Positions 40,818 through 50,309 of a stretch of DNA of 64,000 bases are shown in pieces. This stretch comes from Polaromonas sp. (GTDB taxonomy: Bacteria > Pseudomonadota > Gammaproteobacteria > Burkholderiales > Burkholderiaceae_C). Each line of letters opens with the position of its first letter. Positions within the stretch are counted from its first letter, which is position 1. Location: assembly GCA_030654695.1 (NCBI GenBank), contig JAURWY010000034.1, forward strand, positions 248,001 to 312,000, written 5' to 3'. The translations under genes were made by a program, and so were the position numbers. The notes beneath the pieces are model-generated. The model ran no database searches. It saw nothing but the letters and a program-made list of their open reading frames with translations, and was not told the DNA's origin.

Positions 40818-43800
40818 ATGAAAATACACGTCAGTGCCACGCAAGTAGGGGCGCGCCTGCTGGAAACCCTGATCATCACGGCGCTGTATGGGGCATTGGG
40901 CAAGTTGTGCTTGACGCTGCCAAATGCATTCATGGCCGGGCCTCTGCCCCTGCTTTGGCTACCCGCAGCCCTCGCGCTGGCCGCCTTCATGCAGTTGGGT
41001 TGGCGCGCCAGCGCCGGGGTCTGGTTAGGGGCCCTCGCAGCCGGCAGCTCACTCATCTCAGGGGATATCAACCAACACGCGGTGGCCTCCCTGGTGTTGA
41101 TCGCGAGCGGCTCCACCGCACAAGCCGCCTTGGCGGCCTGGCTCATTGGGCGCTTTCTAGGCATTGGTCAATTCACCACACCCGCCAGCCAGCAACGCAT
41201 GGTGCGCATGACACCGCTGCGTTTAGCGACGTTCATGACCGTCCTTATTGCGCTGGCAACCACGCTTGTTCCCAGTATTGACACCGCCAGTCTGGTGCTA
41301 TCGGGTGAGGCTCCGCGATCCGCTGAGGCCAGCCTAACGCGAACCTGGTGGATGGGCGACTTGGTCGGCATGCTGAGCTTTGGCCCCCTGTTGTATTTTC
41401 TGGCGCTGAAATTTCGCAAGATGCCATTTCAACGTGACTCAGTTTTACTCAGTTTGGCTTGCCTGCTCATGGGTATGGGCATCTTGGAGCTTGGCGTTGA
41501 TGAACAGTCCTTCGGCAAGCAAAAAATCAAATCTCTGAGCGCGGACGCGAGTGAATTAATTGCCATGCACGACGGCCTGATGCAAGCCCAAGTGATGCAG
41601 ATGTTCGCACTGAAAGCACTTTTTGAATCCTCAAAAGTAGTCAGTCCCAATGAGTTCCAGACCTTTAGCGCAGAACTCCTAAAACAAGACCCAGTCACAA
41701 GCGTCCTGAGCTGGGCTCCCCGCATACCGGCAGCAGATCGCGCTCATTTTGAAAAACAAATGCATCGAGAGGGTGACTCTTCATTTGTGATTTTTGAGCA
41801 CGGTGCTGCGGGTAAAAAGGTGGCCACAGGGGTGCGCGACACCTATTTTCCCATCACCCGCGTCGAGCCGCTGGCAAAATTTGGCCACATACAGGGGTTT
41901 GACTTGGGGTCCGACGCTCTGCGCCTCGCAGCGATTCAACAAGCCACGACCAGCGGCAGGCTGACGGCCAGCGCGCCGACTCACTTAGTGCAAAGTCCAA
42001 GTGGCTTCCCCGTCGTATTGACCATGGCGCCGGTTTACCAACAGGACATGCCATTGGCCAGCGCCAGCCAGCGCCAGCAAGCCCTCAGCGGCGTGATCGT
42101 CAGCGCCTTTCAACCTGACGCCCGTTTTACAGAAATACGCCGTGGCTTGCGCCCAACCCATACGGAGTACTTTGTTTTTGATCAGGCAAATGGCGCGAAC
42201 GGTGTCGAGTCCCAATTGATCGCTTCGTCTGCGTCCAATGAGAACGCACGCCCCCACGCTCACCTAGAGCCAGAGCAGTTGCGACAAGGCCTTTACGTTG
42301 AACACACTTACGAATTTTTGGGCCGCCAACGCCTGATGATTGTGCGGCCCGACCAAAAAGCTGCGCCAATGATGATCCACTGGGAAGACTGGCTGATCAT
42401 CGCTTTTTGCTTTTTGCTGGCGGGCACGTTGCTGCAATTTCAAGGCCAGCGCGAGGCCCAAGACATGCGGTTAAAAACATCGACTAAAGGGCGCACTGAA
42501 CAGGCTGAGTTCACCCAACAGCTGCTCGAACAGCTGCCCATTGGGGTCGCCTTGCGCACCGCGCAAGGTGACTTTATCGATGCCAATCCAGCATTCCTGA
42601 CGCTGCTGGGACGAGCGCATGCTCCATTCAAAGCCATGACCAATGCAGAAGTCACTCCGCCCGAGTACCAGGCGTTGGACGCTGCCCAAATCATCTCCCT
42701 GCAGACAACGGGAAGTTATGGACCCGTTGAAAAAGAATACGTTCGCCCCGATGGCAGCCGCGTGCAGGTTCAGGTGAGCGGGCGCAACGTCACGCTAAAT
42801 GGCCGGACCGTGCTGCTGTCGGTGGCCGAAGACATTTCGGTCAGGCGCAAGGCTGAATTCCGACAGGCGCAATCGCAAAAGATGGATGCCATTGGCCAGC
42901 TCACAGGCGGTTTGGCACACGACTTCAACAACATGCTGGGCATCATCATCGGCAGCCTGGATCTGCTGGCCAGCCAACTGGGGGCTAACGAACCCGCCCA
43001 GGCCAGACTGAACATCGCCCTGACCGCCGCGCTGCGGGGTGCCGACCTGACGCGCGGCTTGCTGGCCGTGGCCCGCACTCAGACGGTCAGCCAAGAAGCG
43101 GTGGACCTGAGTAACCGTCTCAACGAACTGCTGCCGCTGATGCAGCACACCGCCGGCAAAGCCGTTGAGGTGACCTTGTCGCTGGAAGACAAGCTGATGG
43201 TTGAAGTGGACCCCGGCGGGCTGGCCAGCACCGTGCTGAACCTGGTGATCAACGCCCGCGATGCCATGCCCGACGGCGGCCGCCTCACATTGTCGAGCAA
43301 GCTGCGCACGATTCAAGCGGATGAAGTCGGTATCAGATTAAAGCCCGGCCAATACGCCGAACTGAGCGTGAGTGACACGGGCAAAGGCATGGGCCCCGAG
43401 GTTTTAGCCCGTGCGCTAGACCCATTTTTTACCACCAAGGAGCGCGGCCGAGGCACAGGCCTGGGGCTGTCGATGGCGCATGGGTTTGTCAAACAATGTG
43501 GCGGTGACCTGACGATCTACAGCGAATCCGGCCATGGCACCACGCTGCGACTGATGTTGCCCATCGTGGCAGCAGCAGACGCCGGCACGACGACCGGGAC
43601 GGCCGACCTTCAAACAGCTGAAGCCATGCCTCACGGCCACGAACGCGTGCTGGTGGTGGATGACGAAATTGAACTGCTGGCCGTCACCGCCAACTGGCTC
43701 AAGGCACTCGGCTACGAGGTGACCCCGTGCGCCACACCGACTTCGGCGCTGGCCGCTTTACGCGATGGCATCACCGCAGGCCGACCCTACACGCTGATGG

Positions 43801-44024
43801 TGACCGACGTCATCATGCCGGGCATGAATGGTTTCGAGCTGGCCCGCGCTGCCCGCGTCGACCAACCAGACATGGCGTTGCTCTACATCTCAGGCTTTGC
43901 CGATGTGGCGGACCGTGGGCTCGAGCGACCCGGCGGCGCCATTCTTGAAAAGCCGTTCCGGCAACCGGCATTGGCCACCCTGGTGCGTCAGGCCTTGACA
44001 CCCACATTGAAAGAAACCTCATGA
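40818..44024 (+). CDS. Hybrid sensor histidine kinase: MASE1-like membrane domain, CHASE, PAS, HisKA, HATPase, REC
   Basis: [19 protein letters not shown] (H box), [12 protein letters not shown] (N box), [15 protein letters not shown] (G box), C-terminal REC ([13 protein letters not shown]...[15 protein letters not shown]). ORF opens at 40788; ATG at 40818. Confidence 0.88.
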   Translation: MKIHVSATQVGARLLETLIITALYGALGKLCLTLPNAFMAGPLPLLWLPAALALAAFMQLGWRASAGVWLGALAAGSSLISGDINQHAVASLVLIASGSTAQAALAAWLIGRFLGIGQFTTPASQQRMVRMTPLRLATFMTVLIALATTLVPSIDTASLVLSGEAPRSAEASLTRTWWMGDLVGMLSFGPLLYFLALKFRKMPFQRDSVLLSLACLLMGMGILELGVDEQSFGKQKIKSLSADASELIAMHDGLMQAQVMQMFALKALFESSKVVSPNEFQTFSAELLKQDPVTSVLSWAPRIPAADRAHFEKQMHREGDSSFVIFEHGAAGKKVATGVRDTYFPITRVEPLAKFGHIQGFDLGSDALRLAAIQQATTSGRLTASAPTHLVQSPSGFPVVLTMAPVYQQDMPLASASQRQQALSGVIVSAFQPDARFTEIRRGLRPTHTEYFVFDQANGANGVESQLIASSASNENARPHAHLEPEQLRQGLYVEHTYEFLGRQRLMIVRPDQKAAPMMIHWEDWLIIAFCFLLAGTLLQFQGQREAQDMRLKTSTKGRTEQAEFTQQLLEQLPIGVALRTAQGDFIDANPAFLTLLGRAHAPFKAMTNAEVTPPEYQALDAAQIISLQTTGSYGPVEKEYVRPDGSRVQVQVSGRNVTLNGRTVLLSVAEDISVRRKAEFRQAQSQKMDAIGQLTGGLAHDFNNMLGIIIGSLDLLASQLGANEPAQARLNIALTAALRGADLTRGLLAVARTQTVSQEAVDLSNRLNELLPLMQHTAGKAVEVTLSLEDKLMVEVDPGGLASTVLNLVINARDAMPDGGRLTLSSKLRTIQADEVGIRLKPGQYAELSVSDTGKGMGPEVLARALDPFFTTKERGRGTGLGLSMAHGFVKQCGGDLTIYSESGHGTTLRLMLPIVAAADAGTTTGTADLQTAEAMPHGHERVLVVDDEIELLAVTANWLKALGYEVTPCATPTSALAALRDGITAGRPYTLMVTDVIMPGMNGFELARAARVDQPDMALLYISGFADVADRGLERPGGAILEKPFRQPALATLVRQALTPTLKETS

Positions 44025-45208
44025 TCAAACGCCCCTGCGTTGCCCTGCTCGACGATGACCTTGCCATGTGTGATTTCATGAGCGAAGTCTTGCAGGCCGC
44101 GGGCTACGGCACCGTGATGGCCCATGACGGCCGCGAGCTGGCCACCCTGTTGGTGGCACAACCTGAGTTACTGATACTTGACATTGCCATGGCACACATG
44201 GACGGCATTGAGGTGATTCGCCAACTGGCCGCCGCCCGCTTCTCCGGACGACTGGTGATTGTGAGCGGCCACAGCGCGGCCATGTTGCAGTCCGCCAAAC
44301 TGTTGGCCGAGTTGCAGGGCGTGCGGGTTGCGGGCATCTTGACCAAGCCATTTCGCGCCGAAAATTTGCTGGCTATGCTGCAAGCGCCTGAATTGCAGGC
44401 CACCAAGCCGAGGCTTCTCCATGAGATCAGCCTAGACGATCTGGCACGGGGCATTGAAAACAATGAACTGGTGCTGCACTACCAACCGCAAGTCGCGCTG
44501 ACCGATGGTGCCTGGGTGGGCGTGGAAGCGCTGGTGCGCTGGCAGCATCCGCAGCATGGCCTGCTGTACCCGGATGCCTTCATTGCGCTGGCTGAAACCA
44601 GCGGACTGGCCCTGCCCCTGACGCGCAAAGTGATCAATCTGGCTCTGGAGGAATGCATGCGCAATGCCAGCAGCTTGGGATTTACCGGCACCTTGTCCAT
44701 CAACTTGCCGCCGGTTGCCATGACCGACCTGACGTTTCCCGAGGCCGTGCTGGCGGCCGTCGACCGGGTTGGGTGCAAGGCTGAAAAAATCATGTTTGAG
44801 GTGACCGAAACCTCAGTACCAACCGACCCGACCAGGGCGATGGATATCCTGACCCGCTTGCGACTCAAGGGATTTGCGTTGTCGATTGATGACTTTGGCA
44901 CGGGGCACTCATCACTGGAGCATCTGCAAAATTTTCCGTTCAGCGAGCTCAAAATTGACCTGGTCTTTGTGCGTGCCGCCGAGACCGATGCCGCCTCGCG
45001 CATGATCGTCGAGAGCTCCATTGCATTGGGCCGCCAGTTGGGTCTGAAGGTATTGGCCGAAGGCGTTGAAAACGAAGCTTCTTGGCACTGGCTGCGCAAC
45101 GCTGGCTGCGAGCTGGCCCAAGGCTATTTCATCGCCAGACCCATGCCGATTGAAAACATGGCGGCTTGGCAACTTGAGTGGGAAACCCGGCGATTGAGTT
45201 TGACCTGA
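44021..45208 (+). CDS. Response regulator with EAL phosphodiesterase output domain
   Basis: N-terminal REC (ALLDDDLAMCDFMSEV...LLILDIAMAHMDGIE) then EAL signature (GVEALVRWQHPQHGL; SIDDFGTGHSSLEHLQNFPFSELKID). Confidence 0.9.
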   Translation: MIKRPCVALLDDDLAMCDFMSEVLQAAGYGTVMAHDGRELATLLVAQPELLILDIAMAHMDGIEVIRQLAAARFSGRLVIVSGHSAAMLQSAKLLAELQGVRVAGILTKPFRAENLLAMLQAPELQATKPRLLHEISLDDLARGIENNELVLHYQPQVALTDGAWVGVEALVRWQHPQHGLLYPDAFIALAETSGLALPLTRKVINLALEECMRNASSLGFTGTLSINLPPVAMTDLTFPEAVLAAVDRVGCKAEKIMFEVTETSVPTDPTRAMDILTRLRLKGFALSIDDFGTGHSSLEHLQNFPFSELKIDLVFVRAAETDAASRMIVESSIALGRQLGLKVLAEGVENEASWHWLRNAGCELAQGYFIARPMPIENMAAWQLEWETRRLSLT

Positions 45209-45260
45209 AGACGGTTGCAACAGGGGTCAAGCACCAAGCTTGACCGGCCCCCTACCGACG

Positions 45261-45294
45261 AAAAAAAAGCACCGAGCTGTTACGCTAAGTGCTT
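45261..45294 (-). terminator. Intrinsic terminator downstream of the tRNA-Val 3' fragment
   Basis: Minus strand AAGCAC-ttAGCgtaacaGCTcg-GTGCTTTTTTTT. Confidence 0.6.
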
Positions 45295-45310
45295 GATTTC
45301 CCTACCAATT

Positions 45311-45341
45311 TTGGTTGGCGCGAATGGACTCGAACCATCGA
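45311..45341 (-). repeat. Duplicated tRNA-Val 3' end (candidate att site)
   Basis: ttggt(t)ggcgcgaatggactcgaaccatcga matches 53228-53258 (ttggt(a)ggcgcgaatggactcgaaccatcga) at 30 of 31 positions; 25-nt exact core. Confidence 0.8.
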
Positions 45342-45993
45342 GCTGAAGTAGCTTTTGCTACCAGCGTGACCATGGGCCCCCGTGAGTCGCTTCGCTTGGT
45401 CACAAAGGCACATCGTCACTTGGCTTGTGTTTGCAGGTCTGTGGGTTTGGTCAGTGGCAAAGACGGCGTACCGTCATTGCCAAGCTGCAGGGGAGTTACG
45501 TAGCCAGTTGCTTTGCAATGATGGCTTCATGAGCGCTGTGGCGCTGGGTGTGTGTCTCAGCTCGCTTACGCATCGTGCTGGCATCCCAGCTCGACCAGCG
45601 TTGGTGATCCACAGCTACGTCAAAGTTACATAACGCCGCATTTCAGAAAGTGATCGCCAGTCACTGCGCTGGAGCGGTCACCAGTCATCGGCGCTTCCCA
45701 GCCGCTTCGCCTCTTACGCGCCGCCGTCTGTTGCCCTAGTGGTGTGCTTAGGTTGTGGCTTGCTTGCTTCGCAAGCGTTGCCCGTGCTGGTCTACCCGTC
45801 CGCCACCCAAGGGGGCTCCCTTAGCCCGCACGTTTACTTGGTTGGCTTTCCTTTACTGGCCTGTAAGTCGGCGTGACCACTGGATTTTTGACCAGGCTGG
45901 TCGGCACTACTGCGCTGCTGGGACCCAGCGAAGTGGCGCACTATCCGTATGCTGGGTGGTTGATAAAAGTAGCCTTTAAGCTACAATGAGTTT

Positions 45994-46320
45994 GTGTATG
46001 AATTGCGGCACTACTTTAGTCCTGATGGGCAAGACCTATTCGCCCGCTGGCTTGATGGGTTGAGGGACCGACAGGCTCAAGCCCGGGTTGCCGCTCGTCT
46101 GATTCGGCTGAACAATGGTAATTTTGGGGACTGCAAACCTGTTGGCGAGGGCGTCTGGGAACTGCGTATTGATTGGGGGCCGGGCTACCGGGTTTACTAC
46201 GCCATTGAAGGTAAGCGCGTTATCTTGCTGTGTGACGGTGGCGACAAGCGAGGCCAGTCAACAGACATTGCCCGAGCGATTGAACGATGGAAAGAATGGC
46301 AGCAAAGGGGAAAGAAATGA
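45994..46320 (+). CDS. Type II TA toxin, RelE/HigB (Gp49-like) family
   Basis: YELRHYFSPDGQDLFARWLDGLRDRQAQARVAARLIRLNNGNFGDCKPVGEGVWELRIDWGPGYRVYYAIEGKRVILLCDGGDKRGQSTDI. Confidence 0.9.
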   Translation: MYELRHYFSPDGQDLFARWLDGLRDRQAQARVAARLIRLNNGNFGDCKPVGEGVWELRIDWGPGYRVYYAIEGKRVILLCDGGDKRGQSTDIARAIERWKEWQQRGKK

Positions 46321-46607
46321 CCGTAATCATGAAACATGATGACTGGCTCTTTGAGCAACTCAAAGACGCAGCGTTCGCAGCCGAGTTCATCAACGCTGCG
46401 AGTGAGGACGATGATCCAAAGACCTACTTAACGGCTCTTAGAAAAGTCGTCGAAGCGCGGGGCGGCATGGCATCTATTGCCGAAAAGGCTCATCTTTCAC
46501 GCGAGACCCTGTACCGCACGCTCTCAAGCCGCGGCAACCCAACCATCAGGACACTCAGCGCCGTACTCAAAGCTACCGGCTTGAAATTCGAGGTCACTGC
46601 CCACTAA
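46317..46607 (+). CDS. Type II TA antitoxin (putative addiction module antidote, XRE-type HTH)
   Basis: DDPKTYLTALRKVVEARGGMASIAEKAHLSRETLYRTLSSRGNPTIRTLSAVLKATGLKFEV; overlaps toxin by 4 nt. Confidence 0.9.
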   Translation: MTVIMKHDDWLFEQLKDAAFAAEFINAASEDDDPKTYLTALRKVVEARGGMASIAEKAHLSRETLYRTLSSRGNPTIRTLSAVLKATGLKFEVTAH

Positions 46608-46868
46608 GCAGCTTGGGAAATTTGTGGGGGTGAATGCTGCACCATTGAGACCATCGGCAAGGCCATCGTGAACGGCACGACATTGGCGGCATCAATCAAC
46701 ATGTCTTGGCTCAGGTGGGCATAGAGCTGGGTGGTCTTGATCTGGGTATGGCCGAGAATCTTTTGCACTTCACACAAGCTACGTCTGGCGTTGACCAGAA
46801 AGCTAGCAAAGCTGTGGCGCAGGTCATAGATGCGGACATAGATCTGGTGAGCGCCTATTGTGCGGTCG
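46604..46868 (-). pseudogene. Tyrosine recombinase (integrase), C-terminal fragment
   Basis: Minus-strand: IYVRIYDLRHSFASFLVNARRSLCEVQKILGHTQIKTTQLYAHLSQDMLIDAANVVPFTMALPMVSMVQHSPPQISQAA*. Contains RHSFAS..LGH....T..YAH motif; no N-terminal half. Confidence 0.8.
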
Positions 46869-46892
46869 CCAGATTAAATTCCGAATAGTCAC

Positions 46893-47864
46893 TCAGCGGT
46901 TTTCGATCACAGTGTTCTCAAGGCGACCAATTTTGTCAATCTCACAGATCACACGATCGCCGTCTTTGAGGTAACCCTTAGCCGGGACCATTCCATCGGT
47001 GCCGCTCCATCGGCCGCCTAGCTCTGTATCAGTAGACCAAGCTGTGCCGCTGGGTGTGCCGGTGATGATGACCATGCCAGGCCGTAGCGTCACGTTGACC
47101 GAGAAAAAATGAACTAACTCGGCAACACTCCAAATCATCTGAGACGTACTGCTGATTTGGCGAAGTTCACCGTTGACCCAAGAGCGCACCATCAGGTTTT
47201 GTGGGTCGCCAAGTTCGTCGGCGGTCGTAATGCAAGGCCCAAGAGGTGCGCTAGAGTCAAAAAACTTGCCCCGACCCAGTTCATACCAAAAGCTACCGTC
47301 AGGGCGGCTACGCACCTGACGGTCTCGCGCGGTGACGTCGTTGACAATGGTGTACCCGAACACATGTTCAAGCGCTCGCTCCTTCGGAATATGTCGGCCT
47401 GGTTTGCCAATAACAACTGCCAATTCCACCTCACCATCAAGCTTCTGAGTCAGAACCCGATCAAGAACGATGTTTGCTCCAGGGCCGACCACACAATCGC
47501 CAGTCTTGATGAAAAACTCAGGCTCCTTGCCGCTGATATCAGCGTTGGCTTTTTCGGCGTTGTGGCTCAGATAGTTGCTTCCCGAACAAAGGATGGAGCT
47601 TGGGATCATTGGCGCCAAAAGATGCACTTGTGCGCTCGGTATGCGGCCGACACCGCTCTCTATGCTGTTTGCGACGGCCTGCTCAAAGCCGGGGCGTAAC
47701 ACCTGCCAGTGCTCAATGACCGAAATGGTGTTGCCCAGGTGAACGGCAGCTTCGTGCGTGAATGCGGGATTAGCTTGGTGCGAGGCCAGCACATCGACAA
47801 CGAAGTCGTTATCGAGCACGCCCACGCGAGGGCCAAAAAATGACTGAAAATTAATGATTTGCAT
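46893..47864 (-). CDS. Fumarylacetoacetate hydrolase-family protein
   Basis: LDGEVELAVVIGKPGRHIPKERALEHVFGYTIVNDVTARDRQ; GMVIITGTPSGTAW. Confidence 0.88.
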   Translation of the reverse strand: MQIINFQSFFGPRVGVLDNDFVVDVLASHQANPAFTHEAAVHLGNTISVIEHWQVLRPGFEQAVANSIESGVGRIPSAQVHLLAPMIPSSILCSGSNYLSHNAEKANADISGKEPEFFIKTGDCVVGPGANIVLDRVLTQKLDGEVELAVVIGKPGRHIPKERALEHVFGYTIVNDVTARDRQVRSRPDGSFWYELGRGKFFDSSAPLGPCITTADELGDPQNLMVRSWVNGELRQISSTSQMIWSVAELVHFFSVNVTLRPGMVIITGTPSGTAWSTDTELGGRWSGTDGMVPAKGYLKDGDRVICEIDKIGRLENTVIENR

Positions 47865-47896
47865 AAAAGGGGACCGGTTGGATAAAGAAACTCAGA

Positions 47897-48871
47897 TCAC
47901 TCGATTTTGCCCATCTTGGTCAGCACCGCATCCAGCCTTCGCGTGTCAACCTGCAAAAAACGTGCAAAGTCCTCACTGTCCAAATACTGAATGGGCGTGC
48001 GTTGTGCGGCCATAGCTTGTATGAATGCGGGGTGCCCCGAACCCTCTTTGACCGCCGCACGCAAGCGATTAACGACCGCATCGGGCGTTCCCACCGGGGC
48101 GAAGACGCCTGTCCAAAGATAAAACTCGCCGTCATGTCCTAATTCGCGCGCTGTGGGCACATCAGGTTGCGAGGGAATACGGTCTCGGCTCATAGCCGTT
48201 AATAAGCGCAGTTTGCCTGATGCAATATGCGCTGCAATGGCACCGGGTGTTTGCATGGTGGCATCAACTTGACCAGCCAATAAAGCTTGAATTTGTTGGC
48301 CACCGCCGCTAAAAGGAGCGTGGATCATCTGCAATCCAGCCGCATTCGCCAGAATTTCCATGGCCACGTGCGTGGTGCCATAAATGCCAGACGAACTGTA
48401 TGACACCTTGCCAGGCTGGGCTTTTACGTCGCGTATGAAGTCAGCCAAGGTATTCCATTTGCTGTCAGCGCGTACCGCTAGAACCGTAGGATCGGCAGTC
48501 AAGCGTGCAATAGGCTTGAACTGATCCATTTGAAAAGTTGCAGCTCGGCCACTGATGCGATCAGAAATTGGAATGGTAATGATGCTGGGCAAGGCCATCA
48601 TCAAGGTGTAGCCATCGGGCCTTGCCTTGGCTGTGGCTGACATGCCGATAGCCCCTCCGGCCCCACCGCGGTTGTCAATCACAATGTTGTGACCTAGGTT
48701 GACAGCCATCCCAATGGCCAAAGGGCGAGCGGTGATATCGGAAACGCCCCCAGGGGTGAAGGGGACGATCATTGATATTGGACGATCCGGAAACCCCTGC
48801 GCCTGCACAGTGGCGCCAACGAAGAATGCCAGCAAGCTGAGACTAGTTTGAACGCAGCGAATAAACTTCAT
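47897..48871 (-). CDS. Tripartite tricarboxylate transporter substrate-binding protein (Bug/TctC family)
   Basis: FPDRPISMIVPFTPGGVSDITARPLAIGMAVNLGHNIVIDNRGGAGGAIG; start MKFIRCVQTSLSLLAFFVGATVQAQ. Confidence 0.9.
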   Translation of the reverse strand: MKFIRCVQTSLSLLAFFVGATVQAQGFPDRPISMIVPFTPGGVSDITARPLAIGMAVNLGHNIVIDNRGGAGGAIGMSATAKARPDGYTLMMALPSIITIPISDRISGRAATFQMDQFKPIARLTADPTVLAVRADSKWNTLADFIRDVKAQPGKVSYSSSGIYGTTHVAMEILANAAGLQMIHAPFSGGGQQIQALLAGQVDATMQTPGAIAAHIASGKLRLLTAMSRDRIPSQPDVPTARELGHDGEFYLWTGVFAPVGTPDAVVNRLRAAVKEGSGHPAFIQAMAAQRTPIQYLDSEDFARFLQVDTRRLDAVLTKMGKIE

Positions 48872-48998
48872 TGTCAACTCCCTTGTGGAAAAAGATATTT
48901 TTCGATTTTGATCCAACTTTGTTCAATGCTGCCACCGGGGAAACCCCTTGAAAATGTGCTTATGCTGAAGGTGGATTGCCCCAAAAATGCGCTTGCCG

Positions 48999-49301
48999 TC
49001 AGTTCAGAAAATCCCTGCTCTGAATATCGCGGGCATGGTGCAAAACTCGGACGACGATGACGCCTGACTCTTCAGGGATGTAGTACAGGTTGTACGAGGT
49101 CGATGTCGGCCAACACCTGATGTCCGCGCTTAACTCAGGACGTGCTCTACCCATCAATGGCTGCAAGGCCAGTGTCTGGGCTTCTTTCTCGATGACATCC
49201 AAAACATGGTCAGCAGCCTCGAAGCTTTGCTCCGAAATAAACGACCACGTTTCCAGAAGGTCAGTCTGCGCACTACGGGCAAAAAATACCGATGCCATCA
49301 A
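48999..49301 (-). CDS. parE: Type II TA toxin, RelE/ParE family
   Basis: FFARSAQTDLLETWSFISEQSFEAADHVLDVIEKEAQTLALQPLMGRARPELSADIRCWPTSTSYNLYYIPEESGVIVVRVLHHARDI. Confidence 0.9.
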   Translation of the reverse strand: MMASVFFARSAQTDLLETWSFISEQSFEAADHVLDVIEKEAQTLALQPLMGRARPELSADIRCWPTSTSYNLYYIPEESGVIVVRVLHHARDIQSRDFLN

Positions 49302-49561
49302 GACGTTTTCTTAAGCGCACGGCCTTGGGACTTGATGGCGGCCATGTCCATTTTGCTGACGTGACCAGCGTTCACATCGGCCATGCCTTGAGCGATGTCG
49401 GCCCTGATGGCGGCCAGACTGGATTGCTGCACTGATTGGTAAGCCTCGAACAGCCGCAGTGCTTCGCGGATGACTTCACTGGCCGAGCCATAAAGACCCG
49501 ATGCAACATGCTGGCGCACCCGCGCTTCAAGCTCCATCGGCAAAGATACGTTTAAAGCCAT
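49298..49561 (-). CDS. parD: Type II TA antitoxin, ParD family
   Basis: MALNVSLPMELEARVRQHVASGLYGSASEVIREALRLFEAYQ (RHH). ORF opens at 49648. Confidence 0.9.
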   Translation of the reverse strand: MALNVSLPMELEARVRQHVASGLYGSASEVIREALRLFEAYQSVQQSSLAAIRADIAQGMADVNAGHVSKMDMAAIKSQGRALKKTS

Positions 49562-49775
49562 AAAACCTCCATGAGTGGCAAAGATTGCCATCTTATGGCA
49601 TTTATCTACTTGCAGCGATGCCGTTCTGGAATTCACCACAACACTCAAGCGTATTCAGCAAAGTCCTAGCGCTAGACCAGCTGAACCAGCATTGACCATT
49701 GAAACCATCGGCAAGTCGTAACTGTCCGCGAATCCCCATATTGCGCGGATGCGCGATGTTGGTTAGGCCGGCCGA

Positions 49776-50267
49776 TTAAATGTTGATGACGCGCTGAAGT
49801 AGCGCGAAGGAAACGCGCCACTCATGGCGATCCTCGCAGACGATGGATGCCGTTTTCTGGTTAATCCGTGCGATCTTGCCGAACTTCCTGATCAGATCGC
49901 GTCCTTCAAAGCTCACCGTGTCGCCGACTGCAAAGTCTTCTCTGCGTGGCAGAACTTCTTTGGGCGGCGGTGGAATCTTTGCGCAGGAGTCCAGTGCAAC
50001 GGCGGCATAGGGAACTCGTCTGTACTTGCCGTCGTGCGAGGCTTGAATCATGAGTTGGTCTGGCTTGAACTCGATGACCTTGGCGGTGCGCATGCAGTTG
50101 TCGCGCACGTCCCAATATTGAACCGCCTGGCCGACGTGCAATTGCTGGCGAATGGCAATGATGCGCGCAGGCTGCATGAGCAAATGCGCCACTGCGGTTT
50201 GCAGTTGCAGCAGCTCCAAGTCGCTGGCCTGGGTAGCTAGAGTAGACATCAGGTTATGCCAGTCCAT
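49776..50267 (-). CDS. Uncharacterised ORF inside the IS66-family element (two SH3/KOW-like repeats)
   Basis: HVGQAVQYWDVRDNCMRTAKVIEFKPDQLMIQASHDGKYRRVPYAAVAL and AVGDTVSFEGRDLIRKFGKIARINQKTASIVCEDRHEWRVSFALL. Start MDWHNLMSTLATQ at 50267 (ORF opens 50303). Confidence 0.7.
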   Translation of the reverse strand: MDWHNLMSTLATQASDLELLQLQTAVAHLLMQPARIIAIRQQLHVGQAVQYWDVRDNCMRTAKVIEFKPDQLMIQASHDGKYRRVPYAAVALDSCAKIPPPPKEVLPRREDFAVGDTVSFEGRDLIRKFGKIARINQKTASIVCEDRHEWRVSFALLQRVINI

Positions 50268-50309
50268 AGATTTGCCTCGTCGCCCTTTCTCGCCCCCTTG
50301 CACGGGCTG

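Noticed and set aside
45600-45700. Possible integron attC-like sequence (cataacgccgc ... ) in the island's left end
   Set aside because: No convincing paired core/inverse-core sites and no integron integrase; too weak.
45755-45979. Short plus-strand ORF (MACLLRKRCPCWSTRPPPKG...) before the HigB-type toxin
   Set aside because: No recognisable domain, odd composition, no ribosome-binding context; treated as non-coding island DNA.
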